DNA of 64,000 nucleotides from Saxidomus purpurata (Eukaryota > Mollusca > Bivalvia > Venerida > Veneridae). The position numbers and the translations under genes are program-made. Shown piece after piece: positions 34,893 through 47,110 of this stretch (positions within the stretch are counted from its first letter, which is position 1; each line of letters starts with the position of its first letter). The stretch lies in the NCBI GenBank assembly GCA_022818135.1, contig JAFMSR010000016.1, forward strand, positions 3,779,290-3,843,289, in the 5' to 3' direction. The notes under the pieces are model-generated. The model searched no databases. It was not told the origin of the DNA and worked only from the letters and a program-made list of their open reading frames with translations.

Positions 34893-36240
34893 GCATGTTC
34901 AGTCAGTTAATACATTGGGAACCATTGAGTAAAAGTGCACAGAAGCCTGTGAATAGATTTGTTTTCCTTCCAGAAAGTTACAATCATACCTTCTTAGCCT
35001 CTGATTGCAATCTACCTATCAATACTTCAATGTCGCGAAAACGTATAAGCATGATTTTAGTAAGGAACTTTTTTGATAGGATAAGCAGTTTGTTTCAAAA
35101 ATATTAAACGGCTGTAACAACTTTGAAGTTGTGAATTTGTTCAATACAAAATTATATGGAGAGAAACGCCGGAAACGCACATAGTATACATGTCCCGGCT
35201 AAAAGTTTGTTTTGAGGGGTTTGTTAGAGGAGGCGTCTAACATCGTGCTCTCGTGACCAGTGTTGCAGAATTACTTCAGTCGGATCACTGTAGGTGTGCT
35301 GTAGGTGCCTCAGTCCACCTAGCTGTAAATGAGTACCAGTAATAGAACTTACTGGCGCTTTCACTTTGATAAATGATAAGTTGCAATGAGAGCGATTGAG
35401 TTCAAGTCAATTAGTATATAATTAAAACTGAATTACCAAGCATGTCACTGTAAAGTTGGGAAAAACGATGACTTTTCATAAACTCAATAATAATATTTCC
35501 AGAGTGTAGTGTGTTTTGGATGGGATAAGAATGGAACCGTGAAAATATCAAACACTTGGTATAAAATAAATTCAACAACTCAATTTTATTTGCAACAAAT
35601 GATAGGTAAAATGTTAAAATAATTCATTTAATCGTGTTGAAGCTGTCTCGTAAACATTTCCAGATATCGCTTCGCTCGATTCCCCCTATCCCCCAGCTTT
35701 GCCTCTGGGCGGGAGAACCCAGTCCTCCACAGTAGACCATGTAAGGTCATCTAATCTTACTAATTTTTGGTCTTTGTAAAGTTGTTGAGGCCTTTTATCT
35801 CATGATTGTATAGACATATACATTGTATCGGCTTCCGGTGTGTAAATATTTCAAACCTAATTTTTACTTAATAAATGTCTCTGGTGTCATGTTTTAAGTG
35901 TGAAATCTACTTGTCAAATACAGTCTTGAAATGAAGCACTTAAGAAGCATTAACCACACCTCTCCGGTAATGAATTCCATGTTTCAATGTTTCATACACA
36001 GACTGTTTTGAGACAAACAGTTGTCAGTGACCGAGGAAGAACTAATATAATTTGAGCAAATTTTGTATAGGACAGTAAGAAAAGGTTACACATTAAATAC
36101 CTCAGCTCTGGGCTTTGCATTTTTAGACACAATAAGTACAAACTGCCATTTCTGTGACTCAGTAACGTTATTTATTACTCTTACAAAACAACAACAATAA
36201 CAACAGCACATAAACAGTTCATGTATGTCCGATCAAATAT
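34893..36240. other. Intergenic, nothing firmly recognised
   Basis: 3' flank of paralogue A. A short segment (36070-36130) weakly resembles the family E core (ACACATTAAATACCTCAGCT). No exon is supported. Confidence 0.35.
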
Positions 36241-36465
36241 TTAGACAAACATGTCCGATTTGAAGCGCTTGTCGTCATGAAATCTTTTGCTAGCATAAGT
36301 GCATATTGGTCTAGCCAACCTCTTTTCAGTCCTTGATTTCCAAAACACACCTATTCTACATGTCTTCCAGCCCTGGAAAAGAGAAGTTTCAAAATAAGGA
36401 GCAAACTGAAAGTGATCCAGACATGAAATTGTAGATATAAAGTTTAAATGAAGTTAAATCTTTTT

Positions 36466-36506
36466 GGTGTCGAAGGATCAGGGTTCGATTCCAGGTCTGG
36501 TCAGGT
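36466..36506 (+). repeat. tRNA T-arm-like fragment
   Basis: ATCAGGGTTCGATTCCAGGT contains a perfect Pol III B-box, but there is no A-box or acceptor partner. Probably a SINE remnant. Confidence 0.3.
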
Positions 36507-36581
36507 CAGTTTAATCAGAGGTATGCAGCTGTAAGTTGTTTCTCTGTCTCCTATCTTTGATCAGGGGTCGTGTCTTGACTG

Positions 36582-36706
36582 ACGTAAAGTTTCGGAGAGT
36601 CAGCCTCGCAAACCTACAGGTGCAAGTAAAGTTCAGAGAGTTAGCCTTGCAAACCCGCAGGTACTTGTAAAGTTTCAGAGAGCTAGCCTCGCAAACCCAC
36701 AATGGG
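36582..36706. repeat. Minisatellite, three units of about 42 bp
   Basis: GTAAAGTTTCGGAGAGTCAG, followed by CCTCGCAAACCTACAGGT, and two further copies beginning at 36625 and 36667 with scattered changes. Confidence 0.8.
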
Positions 36707-36796
36707 ACATGAGCTCAAAAATAGTAAAATACCATCCGATTTCTCTCTCACTTTTACCACTATAGAATCTACAGGTAGATATAATAGTAAAAAGGG

Positions 36797-36822
36797 TGGG
36801 TCTGGGGAGGGGGGGGGGGGGG
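36797..36822 (+). repeat. G-rich tract
   Basis: GGGTCTGGGG followed by an uninterrupted run of 14 G (36809-36822). Could form a G-quadruplex, or be a length-uncertain homopolymer. Confidence 0.6.
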
Positions 36823-38083
36823 AAAGAAGGAGGTGGTCGTATTTTATTATATTTGAGCTCAAATTGACAAATTAAAACAATTATTGAGAATAAAATAGAA
36901 ATTACTAAATTGACTGAAGTATTTCATGTTTATATCTAAAAAACGGTTGCTAAACTTGCTATAATGTGCATGATGTGTTGATTCAAGTTGTCGTTACAGG
37001 AAGTTAGTAAAACGCAGAGCTAATTAATACGCAATACAATACATGTACATTACAAATTTTATTTAAATTGTCGGGGAGTCATATACAATAAACAGTAGCT
37101 ATATGAAAAGCTATTGACCGACGCACACAAAAAATCAACCAACAGTAAAATCTGACAGACTATGAGAAAAACAAACAAACAAAATAATTGAATATATAAA
37201 AATAAGATAAGATAAGATCTCGATCAGGATGAGGATCAAGTAAGCTCAAGTTATGTGACACAACATATAAACGACAGCCATTTATGTTTAGACATGTCAT
37301 ACTTACGGAGGAAACTGGAAAGACATACTTACATTTCGATACTTTGCTCTCATCATCAATTTCAGATGCCATTCTTTCACACCTTTGGCACGTTTCTGCA
37401 AAAAGAAAGACATGACTACGTTTATAATCCATTCGAGAATAAGTAACAGACGGTGGGGGTAGTGTGCAGTACAGTATCTGTGAGAAGTCAAACAGTCTTC
37501 TACTAGTAAATCTCGATATGATTAGTGTAGTTACCTGCAGTAGCAACTCACGAACAGGTCAGATAAATACAGAACTGACAAGGTTACAGGGCTGTCAATC
37601 GGCTGTTTTGGGGGCCGAATATCGGCCCCATTCCCCCTCCAAAATACAATGTAGTATGTTTTCCCTCAACTCAGGTCTAAAATTCCCCTTACCTGGTAAA
37701 CAAATATTATCAAAATCTTTTTTTTATACAAAGGTCAGCAAGTCCGCACAAGTAATCTTTAATGATATTAAGATGGCATCAATACCTAAACAATTTTACA
37801 AAGGGTGTGATTGGGAAGTACCATCGAATAGCAGTCTGTAACTGGAATTATGACCGAGAATAGGCAAGATGTATTTTATCTGAAGTTTTATCATTTTCCC
37901 TAAGTTAATCCCTTTAAAAAAATCACCTTTGTCTTGAAAATAACGCAAGGACCCCGGTCCCATTCACCCATCTATATGAGAGGTCGGTAAAGGGCGTTTT
38001 CCCTATTGAAATTTCTTTATAATCATAGTTTTCCCCAAACTCTAACTTTTCACCAGGATTTTTGTGTCCCCTGCAGCTAATCT

Positions 38084-38761
38084 AGTCTAACTATTTCGAC
38101 TCCGAAGGCAAACCGATTTTACAGACTGATATTTTGTAGACTGTATCCTGTTTTCTCGTATTATCAGGGTGCTAAGCGTGTAAATTTGTTACATATAAAA
38201 CAATATATATTTTAGCAACATTATTTTCATGTTATTTGATAGAAAAAATACTCATCTTTCAGTTGGTGTCATCATAAATTGCATGATTTTTCTCCTTACT
38301 GTAAATTTTGTACAGAATCTGAGGTCACCCTCATACTCCGAAATGAGAAGAAAGTTTCATGTAGTCTCAGGGATTTATGTTTGAGTCTCGGGCATTGCCA
38401 CATCGTAGAATCCAAAAACTTACAAATGTCAAGGTGCATAGCTTGGCATAATATGTTACAAATAACATAAAAATAATAATGATAGACAGCAGAATAAAAC
38501 AATATGGGCACTTTTACTATACCACCACACTAGCCTAATTAATTTGGCGTTTCAGTGTGACCCCTTTCACAGATCTGATATTTTATAATTGTCACACCTC
38601 TACGCCTAATTTTAAAGTCCTCATAACTGGGCATAGCCTAATTAATTTGGCGTTTCAGTGTGACCCCTTTCACAGATCTGATATTTTATAATTGTCACAC
38701 CTCTACACTAAAATATCAGCCTATAAATTCGGTTTGCCTTCGAAGTCGAAATAGTTAGACT
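38084..38761. repeat. TIR element of 678 bp with internal 73-bp duplication
   Basis: AGTCTAACTATTTCGACTCC (38084-38116 in full, 33 bp) is inverted at 38729-38761 with one mismatch, and weaker pairing continues to about 50 bp. Inside, 73 bp (38531-38603) is repeated exactly at 38634-38706. No coding frame. Lies in intron 1 of paralogue A. Confidence 0.75.
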
Positions 38762-39385
38762 ACCACCACACAAAATAAGGAAATTTCAGCATTTTAAGTA
38801 AAATGCCAATTTTTTTCATGAATTTTCAGTCAAATCGCTTGAAACATTTTTTGTGCAAGTTGTGTATCATATATCTGTAAATGATAACAATGGGTTGGCA
38901 ATTTGATCCCTTTAATGTTACAAAAAACGAGAATATGAGAAACCCTGAGAATACGAGAAACAGGGATAGATCTAAACTTTAGTTCAATGTTCACCTTTTA
39001 AAACGGTTTGCCAATAAAAAAAATCGGATCTAAATGGGTCAAATTGTTCAGCCGATTGAATTAGGCTACTATTAATCATCAATTCAATTTTGCCTAAATT
39101 GAGGGGCTATTGTGCCTCCCCCAAAAATGCCATGCTTGAACTTGAGCTGTGGATCTATTTCTAAAAGCCCGGCGGTGCTTTTTTTTTAATTTCTGTAAAA
39201 AAAAAGATATGCCAAATGAGTTATATCAATGCGCTTACATGTATAAATTGAGCAAAACTAAATACTTCTGACCATTCGACTTCCGTTACCTTTCCTTCAA
39301 TTGTGGCCCATGCCACGCGTGGAATATGCCTTATCCATGGACCAGACAAAGCTTCTCCAATTGCTATCACAGAGTTATAGACCAG

Positions 39386-39410
39386 GGCCCGTATCCATAA
39401 AGCATCTAAG
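39386..39410 (+). repeat. Harbinger left terminal inverted repeat
   Basis: GGCCCGTATCCATAAAGCAT then CTAAG; pairs with 49113-49137 with one mismatch at base 3. Confidence 0.9.
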
Positions 39411-39654
39411 TTTTTTTCTTAGCAAATTTAGTTAAGGATTTTTTTTTACTTAGTAAAGAAATTTCCTTAAGTTTATATCCAAAAAACTCCTTAGTAAAAA
39501 TCTTAGTAAAGAATTTTACTAAGACAATATTTTTCCTAAGGGAAAAATATTTCAGTTAAGAAATTTCTTAAGTCGGTTGTTAAGCTAAATCAGGTTTTCC
39601 GCGTCTTAAAATAGTAACGTTGTGACGTCATTTCGAGGCTCGCGAAATTCAAAT

Positions 39655-39753
39655 ATGGCGGAAAACAGCAAGACGGAGACACTTGCTGGAACATTTTCAG
39701 CTGTCACGGCGTTGATGAAGCACGCTTTGGTCCGAAATAATGTGAAGACATAA
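39655..39753 (+). CDS. Short ORF near the Harbinger left end
   Basis: A 32-residue frame, MAENSKTETLAGTFSAVTAL onward, starts at AAATATGGCGG and ends TAA at 39751. It lies 35 bp downstream of a TGACGTCA motif (39623) and upstream of the Myb-like gene. It could be an upstream ORF or a first exon; no donor was chosen. Confidence 0.25.
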   Translation: MAENSKTETLAGTFSAVTALMKHALVRNNVKT

Positions 39754-39943
39754 GATACAAATGGGTTTACACTTATGATATGCGTTTGGAGCTTGAACTT
39801 AGTCTGGCTTCAAATGTCATGTTGTAGTTGTCGATCCAAAGTCAACATTTTGACCCCCCCCCCAATTTTTGGGGTTTTCGGCAAGATAAAAATAGCGAAG
39901 TAAACCGGAAGTTTGCAGCAGACAACAACACAGAACTGTCAAA

Positions 39944-42900
39944 ATGGAAGCGGCGGCTGTGAAAAAAAGGTCGGCAAACTTTACGGTCCAAGAATGTATG
40001 CTATTGACGGAACTTATGGGTGAAGTCCATCCGGACTTCATTGACCAAAAGCTCAGTTGTCACAAAGTTGATAAACACCGCTTTAACAGCAGTAAGTAAA
40101 TCTACTGTACTGGTTCCAGACCACCAAACACGGACGGACGGCCATCAAAACAGACACTTGCTTGATTATTTTGTTAATATTTATTTTGTCTGTCACTGAA
40201 AGCATGATTAAATTGTCAGGGAGGGGGTAGTGATAACCTATTAAGCTTGAAAGCTTATTTCCAATGGCAATGGGGTTTACCAACAAAAAATGAAAATCAA
40301 GATGGAACCAGAGAACATCGGGATCATCTTAAAGCAACATGTATTACTTGAATCAATCACTTTTGCAGACTGGCTATATTATCACAGAAGGTTTCAATTC
40401 AATTTAATATATTTTATTTAACGATGGTTACACAATAAACAATTTTAACATCATTTATCTCACTTGCGGTCGTCAACAATATGATTAAAGAAAACATTTA
40501 CACACAATCAAGCATTCTTAACACATTAACACATTTAAACCATCACAGAATTTTCACTAGATATATTATCACAGAGGGTTCACTTTATCACAAGTTGTAT
40601 TGAATTCAAACCAGTAGTTTTCAAGTTATGCTCTGGACATGGAAAAGTAACAAAGGGCAATAACTCTGTAATTAGTCGAGATGGAGTTATGGCTCTTGTG
40701 CACTGCACTTCCTCTCAAGGTGCTTGACCATTGTATGAAGTTGTATTGAATTCCAAGTGGTAGTTTTCAAGTAATGCTGGAGACAAAGATAATGTGACTG
40801 ACCGACTGACTTACCACTTGGTGACTCCTATATGTTATTTCTACCCAATACTAAAATTTTATCAATATCACTAAATTTGTAACTATATTTCAGGGATTAG
40901 CTCTTCCACAAAAAAATCTATGTGGAAGACATTAGAGGATAGATTTAATTCATCGGCAAGTATGCCAAGACAGGCATCTGTGCTTCAAAAAAAATGGGAC
41001 AATTTGGTTGCCAAACATCGAAACCTGTATGGCGACTATAGGAGGGCCATATCATTAACAGGTTTTGTATATTTCTTGTACATTTTGAACATTTTCCACA
41101 ACTTTTGTACAAACTAAAGGTTTTTCTTCAAATAAGAATAAGAGAATATTTACAAAATATGTACAAACTAAAGATTTTTCTTCAAATAAGAACAAGAAAA
41201 TAATTACAAAATATGTACAAACTAAAGATTTTCTGATCTTACAGCAGTAACTATAAAATGAAACTAAATACAAATGTTCAAACTATTCTGTTTTATGATG
41301 TGTTGCATAGAATAACATGATTAAAAAAAAATCAACAGGCAGAGGACCACCAGCCATGCCAAGGCCGTCAGTGTTGACAGAGGCAGTGATGTCTGTAGTT
41401 GGCAAAGACAGTGCCAGTGTTGTAGGAGCCACTGGGGCTTCATTTGACTCCACTTTTATAATGAAGTAAGAGAATAGATTGGAAGCCTAATTATTGTTAC
41501 CAAGCTCATGTTTGTATTACTTAAAGTGACTGTATAAACAAGGGCCACATGTAGCAAGATATTAAGTTATCAAACATAATTATTTCATATATACCTGAAT
41601 ACTCAAAACAGTTTTCAAGAAATACTTGTAAATTCTCAATGATATATGCCAGTTGCAGTTAACATGCTTAAGAATTTAACTGGGAACTTCTAAGTTCAAA
41701 TAATGTTTACTGAAAATAATAGTAATTTAAGTTTTCTCAATACAAAAATTTTTATCTGAAAGATAACTGTTATTAAACACCGAAGATATTAAATACATCA
41801 ATACAATGTATCATACTGCTAATTAACCCAGTGTTGTTATAGGTATTGAGTACAATAACTGATATGTTATCATTCAAATATATTTTGCAAACTACCTCAA
41901 AATATTTCTCCAAAGTAGTAAAGAAGAAAAGGCTGTTTTAGTTGGAAAAGACATTTCTCTCCCCCCACGCCACCCACCCTCAGCTTATTTGAGGCCAGGG
42001 TTGTGTAAATGTTAGATTTTTTTATTGAGAAAATTTAAATTACTATTATTTTCAGTAAACACATTGGCACAACAGATGACAGCACATTAGACACAATAGA
42101 CACCTTCACATTGGAGTCAATATTGGGTGAAGAGTCTTCTGTAAGGTAAAATTTACAACATAATGAAAGAGGAAAATGTCTTACAATGATTTCAGATTGA
42201 TGTTTCCTTTTCTATTATTGTAAGTCAAAAGCTGAATTTTGATTCAAAATGTATACACTAAATCATCTGACTAACATTTTTCCTTATAATACACAACAAT
42301 AAAAGTATTGTCTTCAATAAAAAATGTGCATACAATATGTTCATCTTCTTTCAGTGATCCTGTCCAAACAAATGCCAGAATTGCACCTGCACAAAGGTAT
42401 TACATGAAATATTATCTAATTTCTAGAGCATTTTTTGTATTCTTTATTTAGGCAATATATTTCATTAAAAACCCCAGGATCATATTTATGAGAAGCTCTC
42501 ATTTTATTAAGAAAGATGTCTTACTCTTATAAATGACATTTATTTGTTCCAAAAACATTCCAAATTGTAATTTATAAACCAAAAAATACATATTAGAAAC
42601 TTAGCACATTATTTTTTTTCAATGACATCACAAAAAAAAGATAGACTTTCTGACAACTAATTTACTCAAAGAAACATATTTGAATACAAAAGAAAGGCAT
42701 ATGTTAACATTGTTTTAGAGTCAATTGAATTGAATTGTTTAAGTGTGAATAGAATATTGTTTTATCATTAAACTATCAATAAATTATTAATTGTAAATTC
42801 AAAAAGATTCTGGGAATTTAACTGATAGTGGAGAAAGTTTGTCTTAAGGACATCTCTTGTTTGTAAACTCTTAACAAATATATCACATTTAATCAGTATT

Positions 42901-43256
42901 TGTCATCAAAATTGTCATGCAACAAATCAATATATTAAATGTATTTGAATTTAGTTGTTGATACAAAAATGCAAAGTACTTCTACATGTCAGAAGCCAAA
43001 GAAGCATGACTGAACCTTATGTTATAAAAAAATTAGCTTTCTATTAAAGTATTTAGCAGATTTTAATGTATATCTGTTGTTACCTAAACAAAAATAGCAA
43101 ATTTCTTTGCAGAAATGTATTTTGTATTTTTTTCTTTTCAGTAAAACAGATGTTAAGTGCTGCTGTTGCACTTGTGCTGATCCTGAAATGAAAAATTTAA
43201 AAAAAAGAAAACTTGAACTTCAAATCAAGTTTTATCAAAAAAAATTAGAAGAATAA
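39944..43256 (+). CDS. Harbinger Myb/SANT-like DNA-binding protein
   Basis: Six exons, 39944-40091, 40894-41061, 41339-41465, 42056-42145, 42355-42396 and 43142-43256, join in phase to 229 residues (690 nt with stop). Residues about 8-90 form a Myb/SANT-like trihelix domain: KRSANFTVQECMLLTELMGE, then SMWKTLEDRFNSS, then VLQKKWDNLVAKHRNLYGDY. A Ser/Thr/acidic middle region follows (TTDDSTLDTIDTFTLE), then a cysteine cluster (VKCCCCTCADPEM) and a basic, helical C-terminus rich in Lys, Leu and Glu. In characterised Harbinger elements the Myb-like partner binds subterminal repeats and carries the transposase to the nucleus; the same role is inferred here. Exon 2 ends at GTTTTG, a weak donor. Convergent to the transposase gene, with 348 bp between stop codons. 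Start chosen as the first ATG (GTCAAAATGG). Confidence 0.8.
40590..40835. repeat. Fragment of the family B tandem-core element
   Basis: One core and a partial second (AAGGGCAATAACTCTGTAAT, GTGCACTGCACTTCCTCTCA), the short ACTGACCGACTGAC tail and CCACTTGGTGACTCC match the 3' part of the element at 14995-15835. It sits in intron 1 of the Myb-like gene. Confidence 0.75.
41104..41240. repeat. Tandem repeat, about 57 bp, 2.3 units
   Basis: GTACAAACTAAAGGTTTTTC and TTCAAATAAGAATAAGAGAA repeat at 41161 and partly at 41217. Intronic. Confidence 0.85.
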
Positions 43257-43604
43257 CTTATTGTTATCAAACATACCATCCAGGCATCTTTTAATATCAG
43301 TATACCTTTGTTTACCTACAGCTTATTTAAATATTTTAATGTGGTCACTATAAAGTTGATAAAGCATCATGTTTGTTTGACATACTTTTAAAACATGTAT
43401 TTACTTTTGAAAAACTTTTCAACTATTTCTTTAATACTTTCATATTAATATTTGCTATGTTACATGTTCAAAATAAATATTATATTCATCATCAGTTAAT
43501 ATGAGAATCTATCAGTTGAGGTGTATATCCCCTAATAAAGACTGGGTCATGGGACTCACAAATGGCATGTAACACTGTGAAAAATACAGTTTGTCATACA
43601 ACAA

Positions 43605-46584
43605 TCAAAAATATTGATTGCAAATAAAGTCACGGTATCTTAAACCATTCTGTGGCACAGCAGCATTTTGATTTCCAGCATTTAAATATTGTTGTGGAAA
43701 TGCATCTGGGGCAGGTACATTGTGTGCTTTACAAATGTTGTGCAGTACAGCACATGCCATTATAACCCTGAAATAGACAATTGTACTTTGATAATTATCA
43801 ATCCCAGATACTTTTTTCACAAACAACTATGTCTCCTATCCCAATGAGTTTATCTTTTGACAGTGACAAAAATTATAGCATGCATTAAGGAGGAAGTGTG
43901 GACATTTTGTTTTTTGGGTCCTGTGAGCCAAAATTATATGTAAAACAGTTACTATACTTCATTGTGTGCTACCAGCAAAATTTTATGAAAATCCAGCTAA
44001 GTGGCTTGTGCAAGCAGTTACATTTTTTCATAGGTTTGACCGTATTCACATAAGTGGTTACCATTTTACAAAAGATTGATTGTATTCTGATAATGCACGT
44101 GGTTTCAATTTTTCATAGGTTTGACCGAATGCTGATAATGCGAGTGGTTACCGTTTTTCATAGCTTTGACCGTATTTTGATTTTGCAAGTGGTCCCCATT
44201 TTTCATAGGTTAGACTGTATTCTGAATGTACAACTGGTAAACGTATAAGTAGCTTCCATTTTACACAGGTCTGACTGTAATATACTTGTATAGGTAGTAA
44301 CTGTTTTACATAGGTTTGACTGTATTCTGCTAGCGCAAGTGGTTACTGTTTTATCTCGTTCTACATGGCATATGAACAATCACTGTTTTTAGAAACGTTT
44401 TTGTGTCCAGCATCCAACTTCATCCCTTTTTTAAAAACAAGTTTGCAGTGACATAATTATACAGGATAATGAGAAGAATGAAATTGTCTGTCTGTAAAAA
44501 ACTGAAATAATGCAACACCAATACAAGCAGACCAAACATTTGTCTACCTACTTGCATGTTTTCTCTGGTGAGAGTCTAACCTCTCCTTGAAGGATACCCC
44601 ATCTCCTTTTCAGCTGCCCAATTCCCCTCTCCACTTTACTCCTTGTTATTTTGTGTGACCTATAAAGTTAAAAAAAATACTGATTATTGATTAAATTTTT
44701 TTCATTATTTACTGCTAAAAGTTTTGTAGCGCATTGAGTAATAACCACTTTTGAATACATTCAATTTGGTATGAAATTCATGAAGATGTGCATTCTCAAA
44801 ATAGTACCAAAGTCTGGCATTACAAAAAATGTTTGATTTTACAGTTTTTAAGATAGAGATATAGGATGTACCTGGATGGATATGCCATAATTCTCGTTAA
44901 TTGTGCTCACTTTTTTGTTGGATGTCAGATTGTATTATTTGTTATGTTGTTTTTCTACATTTTACATAGTGTTGTGATTGGAAAAAATGGAAAGTATTTT
45001 CAACAAATGGAAACACTTCATTGAAGTATGATTACAATAAATTGAATTTAACTGATTTAATATTTCTATCTAGTCATCTAAGGGAAAAAAGTGTATTAAA
45101 GTGTAATGTTCATGTATATATCAGACAAAGTCAATAATTTACTTGATGTTTTATGAGAACAATAAGGACATATTATATTAGGATGATATCATATGTACTA
45201 GCCACTTAAAACACTTGCATGATAAAAAATAAATAAACAGTAAGTTACTACAGTGTCTAATATGGTTATAATTTACCTGTTGTAATGTTCTTGTGAATTG
45301 TTTCCTGGATGTAAATATGGCGTCATGAGCCATCTCTTGCATGGATAACCACTATCTCCAAGGAGATAGTGGTCCCCTGCTGGTAATATTCTGCCTTCTA
45401 GCAGTTGCCATAATCTGCTTTCCCTCAATACCCTACTATCATGAGTTGATCCTGGCCACCGGGCAACTATATCTATTATCCTATCCTCATGGTCAAAAAC
45501 AACCTGCATAAATGATATTTAAAGTCAGTGTGTGAAATAATAGCCTTTATGGAATTCGGATAAATATTTTTGTACTTTTAAACAATGTGAGTAGCAGCTT
45601 AAGGACATTTCTGTTTTGGCTATGACCCATAGAAACATGACAGAAACACTAAAAAGTGAATTAACATGATAGTTTATCACTGAGAAAATTCTGAAACTAA
45701 TCTTGAGACATGTATTGCAATCTAGAATTACATGTACATGTATATTCACTGACACTGAAGTTGTTGAATACTGTATACATGTAATTAATGAAATTTAAAG
45801 TATGTAGAAACAAATGCTGACTGTTACCCTACTTCAGTTTACTGAGCATAGGTAAGATATACATGTATATATGTATACATTTTATGCCATTCCTTACACT
45901 TATAATACCTGTGTGTTGATAGAATGATAACCCATTCTGTTCACAAAAATGGCTTCATCCCTGGTGGGAGCAATGATTTGGATCTGTGTCCCATCTATCA
46001 ATCCAATCACATTTGGAAATCTGGTAATTGAATTGAACAATCATTATTCTTTCTGCTAGTAATACTTAACTTATATAATATATTTCAAATTAATGTTAAT
46101 CATGCGATTTTTCTTCATTGTCTTCATCAAAATTAAATTATTCTTTTTAATATCAAAATATTTAGTTATTTTAGGTGAATTATCATTGAATATAATTACA
46201 TGTATGTACCTTGCAAGGTGGTAAAAACCTTCCTTATTCTGCTGGAGGTCAGCTTGCATGGTAGGAAATTGAACATGTCTGTATCATCTGAGGGCAACTC
46301 AGAGCATCTAACGTCTGTTTAATTATTCTGGACACACTTGACTGGGCAATATTATGCAAATCTCCAGTATTCAGCTGGATATTTCCAGTTGCCAAGTATC
46401 GTAAAGTCACCAGAACTTTATATGTACTTGAAAAACTGTGATTTCTTTCAGTTTTGGGCCTCAAAATATTGTCCACTTCATTAGTTATATACTGAAGAGC
46501 ACCATGGTTAACTCTATATCTGTCATGTAGCTCATTGTTGGAAAACTTGTTTAAATCCAGCCTTTCTCTGAAGTTTCGTGCCAT
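43605..46584 (-). pseudogene. HARBI1-like: HARBI1-type transposase (DDE_Tnp_4), one frameshift
   Basis: Five minus-strand exons: 46210-46584, 45909-46020, 45277-45503, 44552-44659 and 43605-43767, about 328 codons. Domain order: N-terminal helical part (MARNFRERLDLNKFSNNELH, SVSRIIKQTLDAL), then the DDE_Tnp_4 catalytic core: NVIGLIDGTQIQI (first Asp, about residue 135), RWPGSTHDSRVLRES, YLLGDSGYP (second Asp, about 213) and SKVERGIGQLKRRW (Glu, about 249; spacing 35 residues), then VIMACAVLHNICKAHNVP. All triad residues are present. Near 46278 the frame slips: ...SCPQMIQ continues one frame over as HVQFPTMQADLQQNKEGFYH, most simply a 2-bp loss. Otherwise splice sites and phases are intact, so the break is recent or a consensus error. 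An upstream non-coding exon is possible (acceptor-like TTGTAG just before the ATG). Confidence 0.85.
44029..44360. repeat. Minisatellite, about 45-55 bp units, seven copies
   Basis: Recurring block CATAGGTTTGACCGTATTCT with a following AAGTGGTTACC; copies start near 44029, 44115, 44159, 44204, 44254 and 44309 with considerable divergence. It lies in the last intron of the transposase gene. Confidence 0.75.
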
Positions 46585-46919
46585 ATCTACAATAATATTT
46601 AACACATTTACATGTACATACAGAGATCAATGTAAGCAACATCAAACTTAAGCCGAGTAAATATGAAACAAAATGAAGACTGCCGCTGATGATACTGAGT
46701 TACTGAATTATACATTTAAATGTATCTTACTTACTATTGACAAATTAAATTTTACAATAGTCAAGTAAAAAGTGTAAAAATACATGTCAGTGTTGTTTCA
46801 GATAGTTGGAGGAAACTTTGTCTCTTTAATAATTTTAGTCTTGAAAGCCATATGAAATTTATAAAAGATATAAGTTCAAATTCAAAGGTTCTATTGTCTT
46901 TTGAATTAATTTGTTAATG

Positions 46920-47110
46920 TGGAGTCACCATGGTGCATTGGTACTGCTGCACCTCATGATCTTAGGTTAGATTCTTTACATAGCCAGTTGGTAGTGTCCT
47001 GAGGCAAGACAAACAATATTCCACATTGCCTTTCTCTCTTCGAGGTTGATTCAATCTTGAGTGAGTCTCGAGAGTGATTGATAAAAGGTGTAAGAATTTG
47101 TTTCGCAATT
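46920..47110 (+). mobile_element. SINE-like element
   Basis: GGTGCATTGGTACTGCTGCA, then a B-box-like GGTTAGATTC, then GTGTCCTGAGGCAAGACAAA and ATTCCACATTGCCTTTCTC. The GGCAAGAC...CACATTGCCT block is a common body motif of tRNA-derived SINEs in marine invertebrates. Inserted in the Harbinger element. Confidence 0.5.

Noticed and set aside
45273..45509. Transposase exon starting with Met at 45509 (MQVVFDHEDR)
   Set aside because: The ATGCAG overlaps the acceptor. The preceding exon ends in ...INTQ and the family pattern INxQxVF shows that coding resumes at the GTT at 45503.
46249..46275. Tiny intron explaining the HARBI1 frameshift
   Set aside because: The only GT...AG pair would give an intron of 22 nt, too short to splice, so a frameshift is the better explanation.
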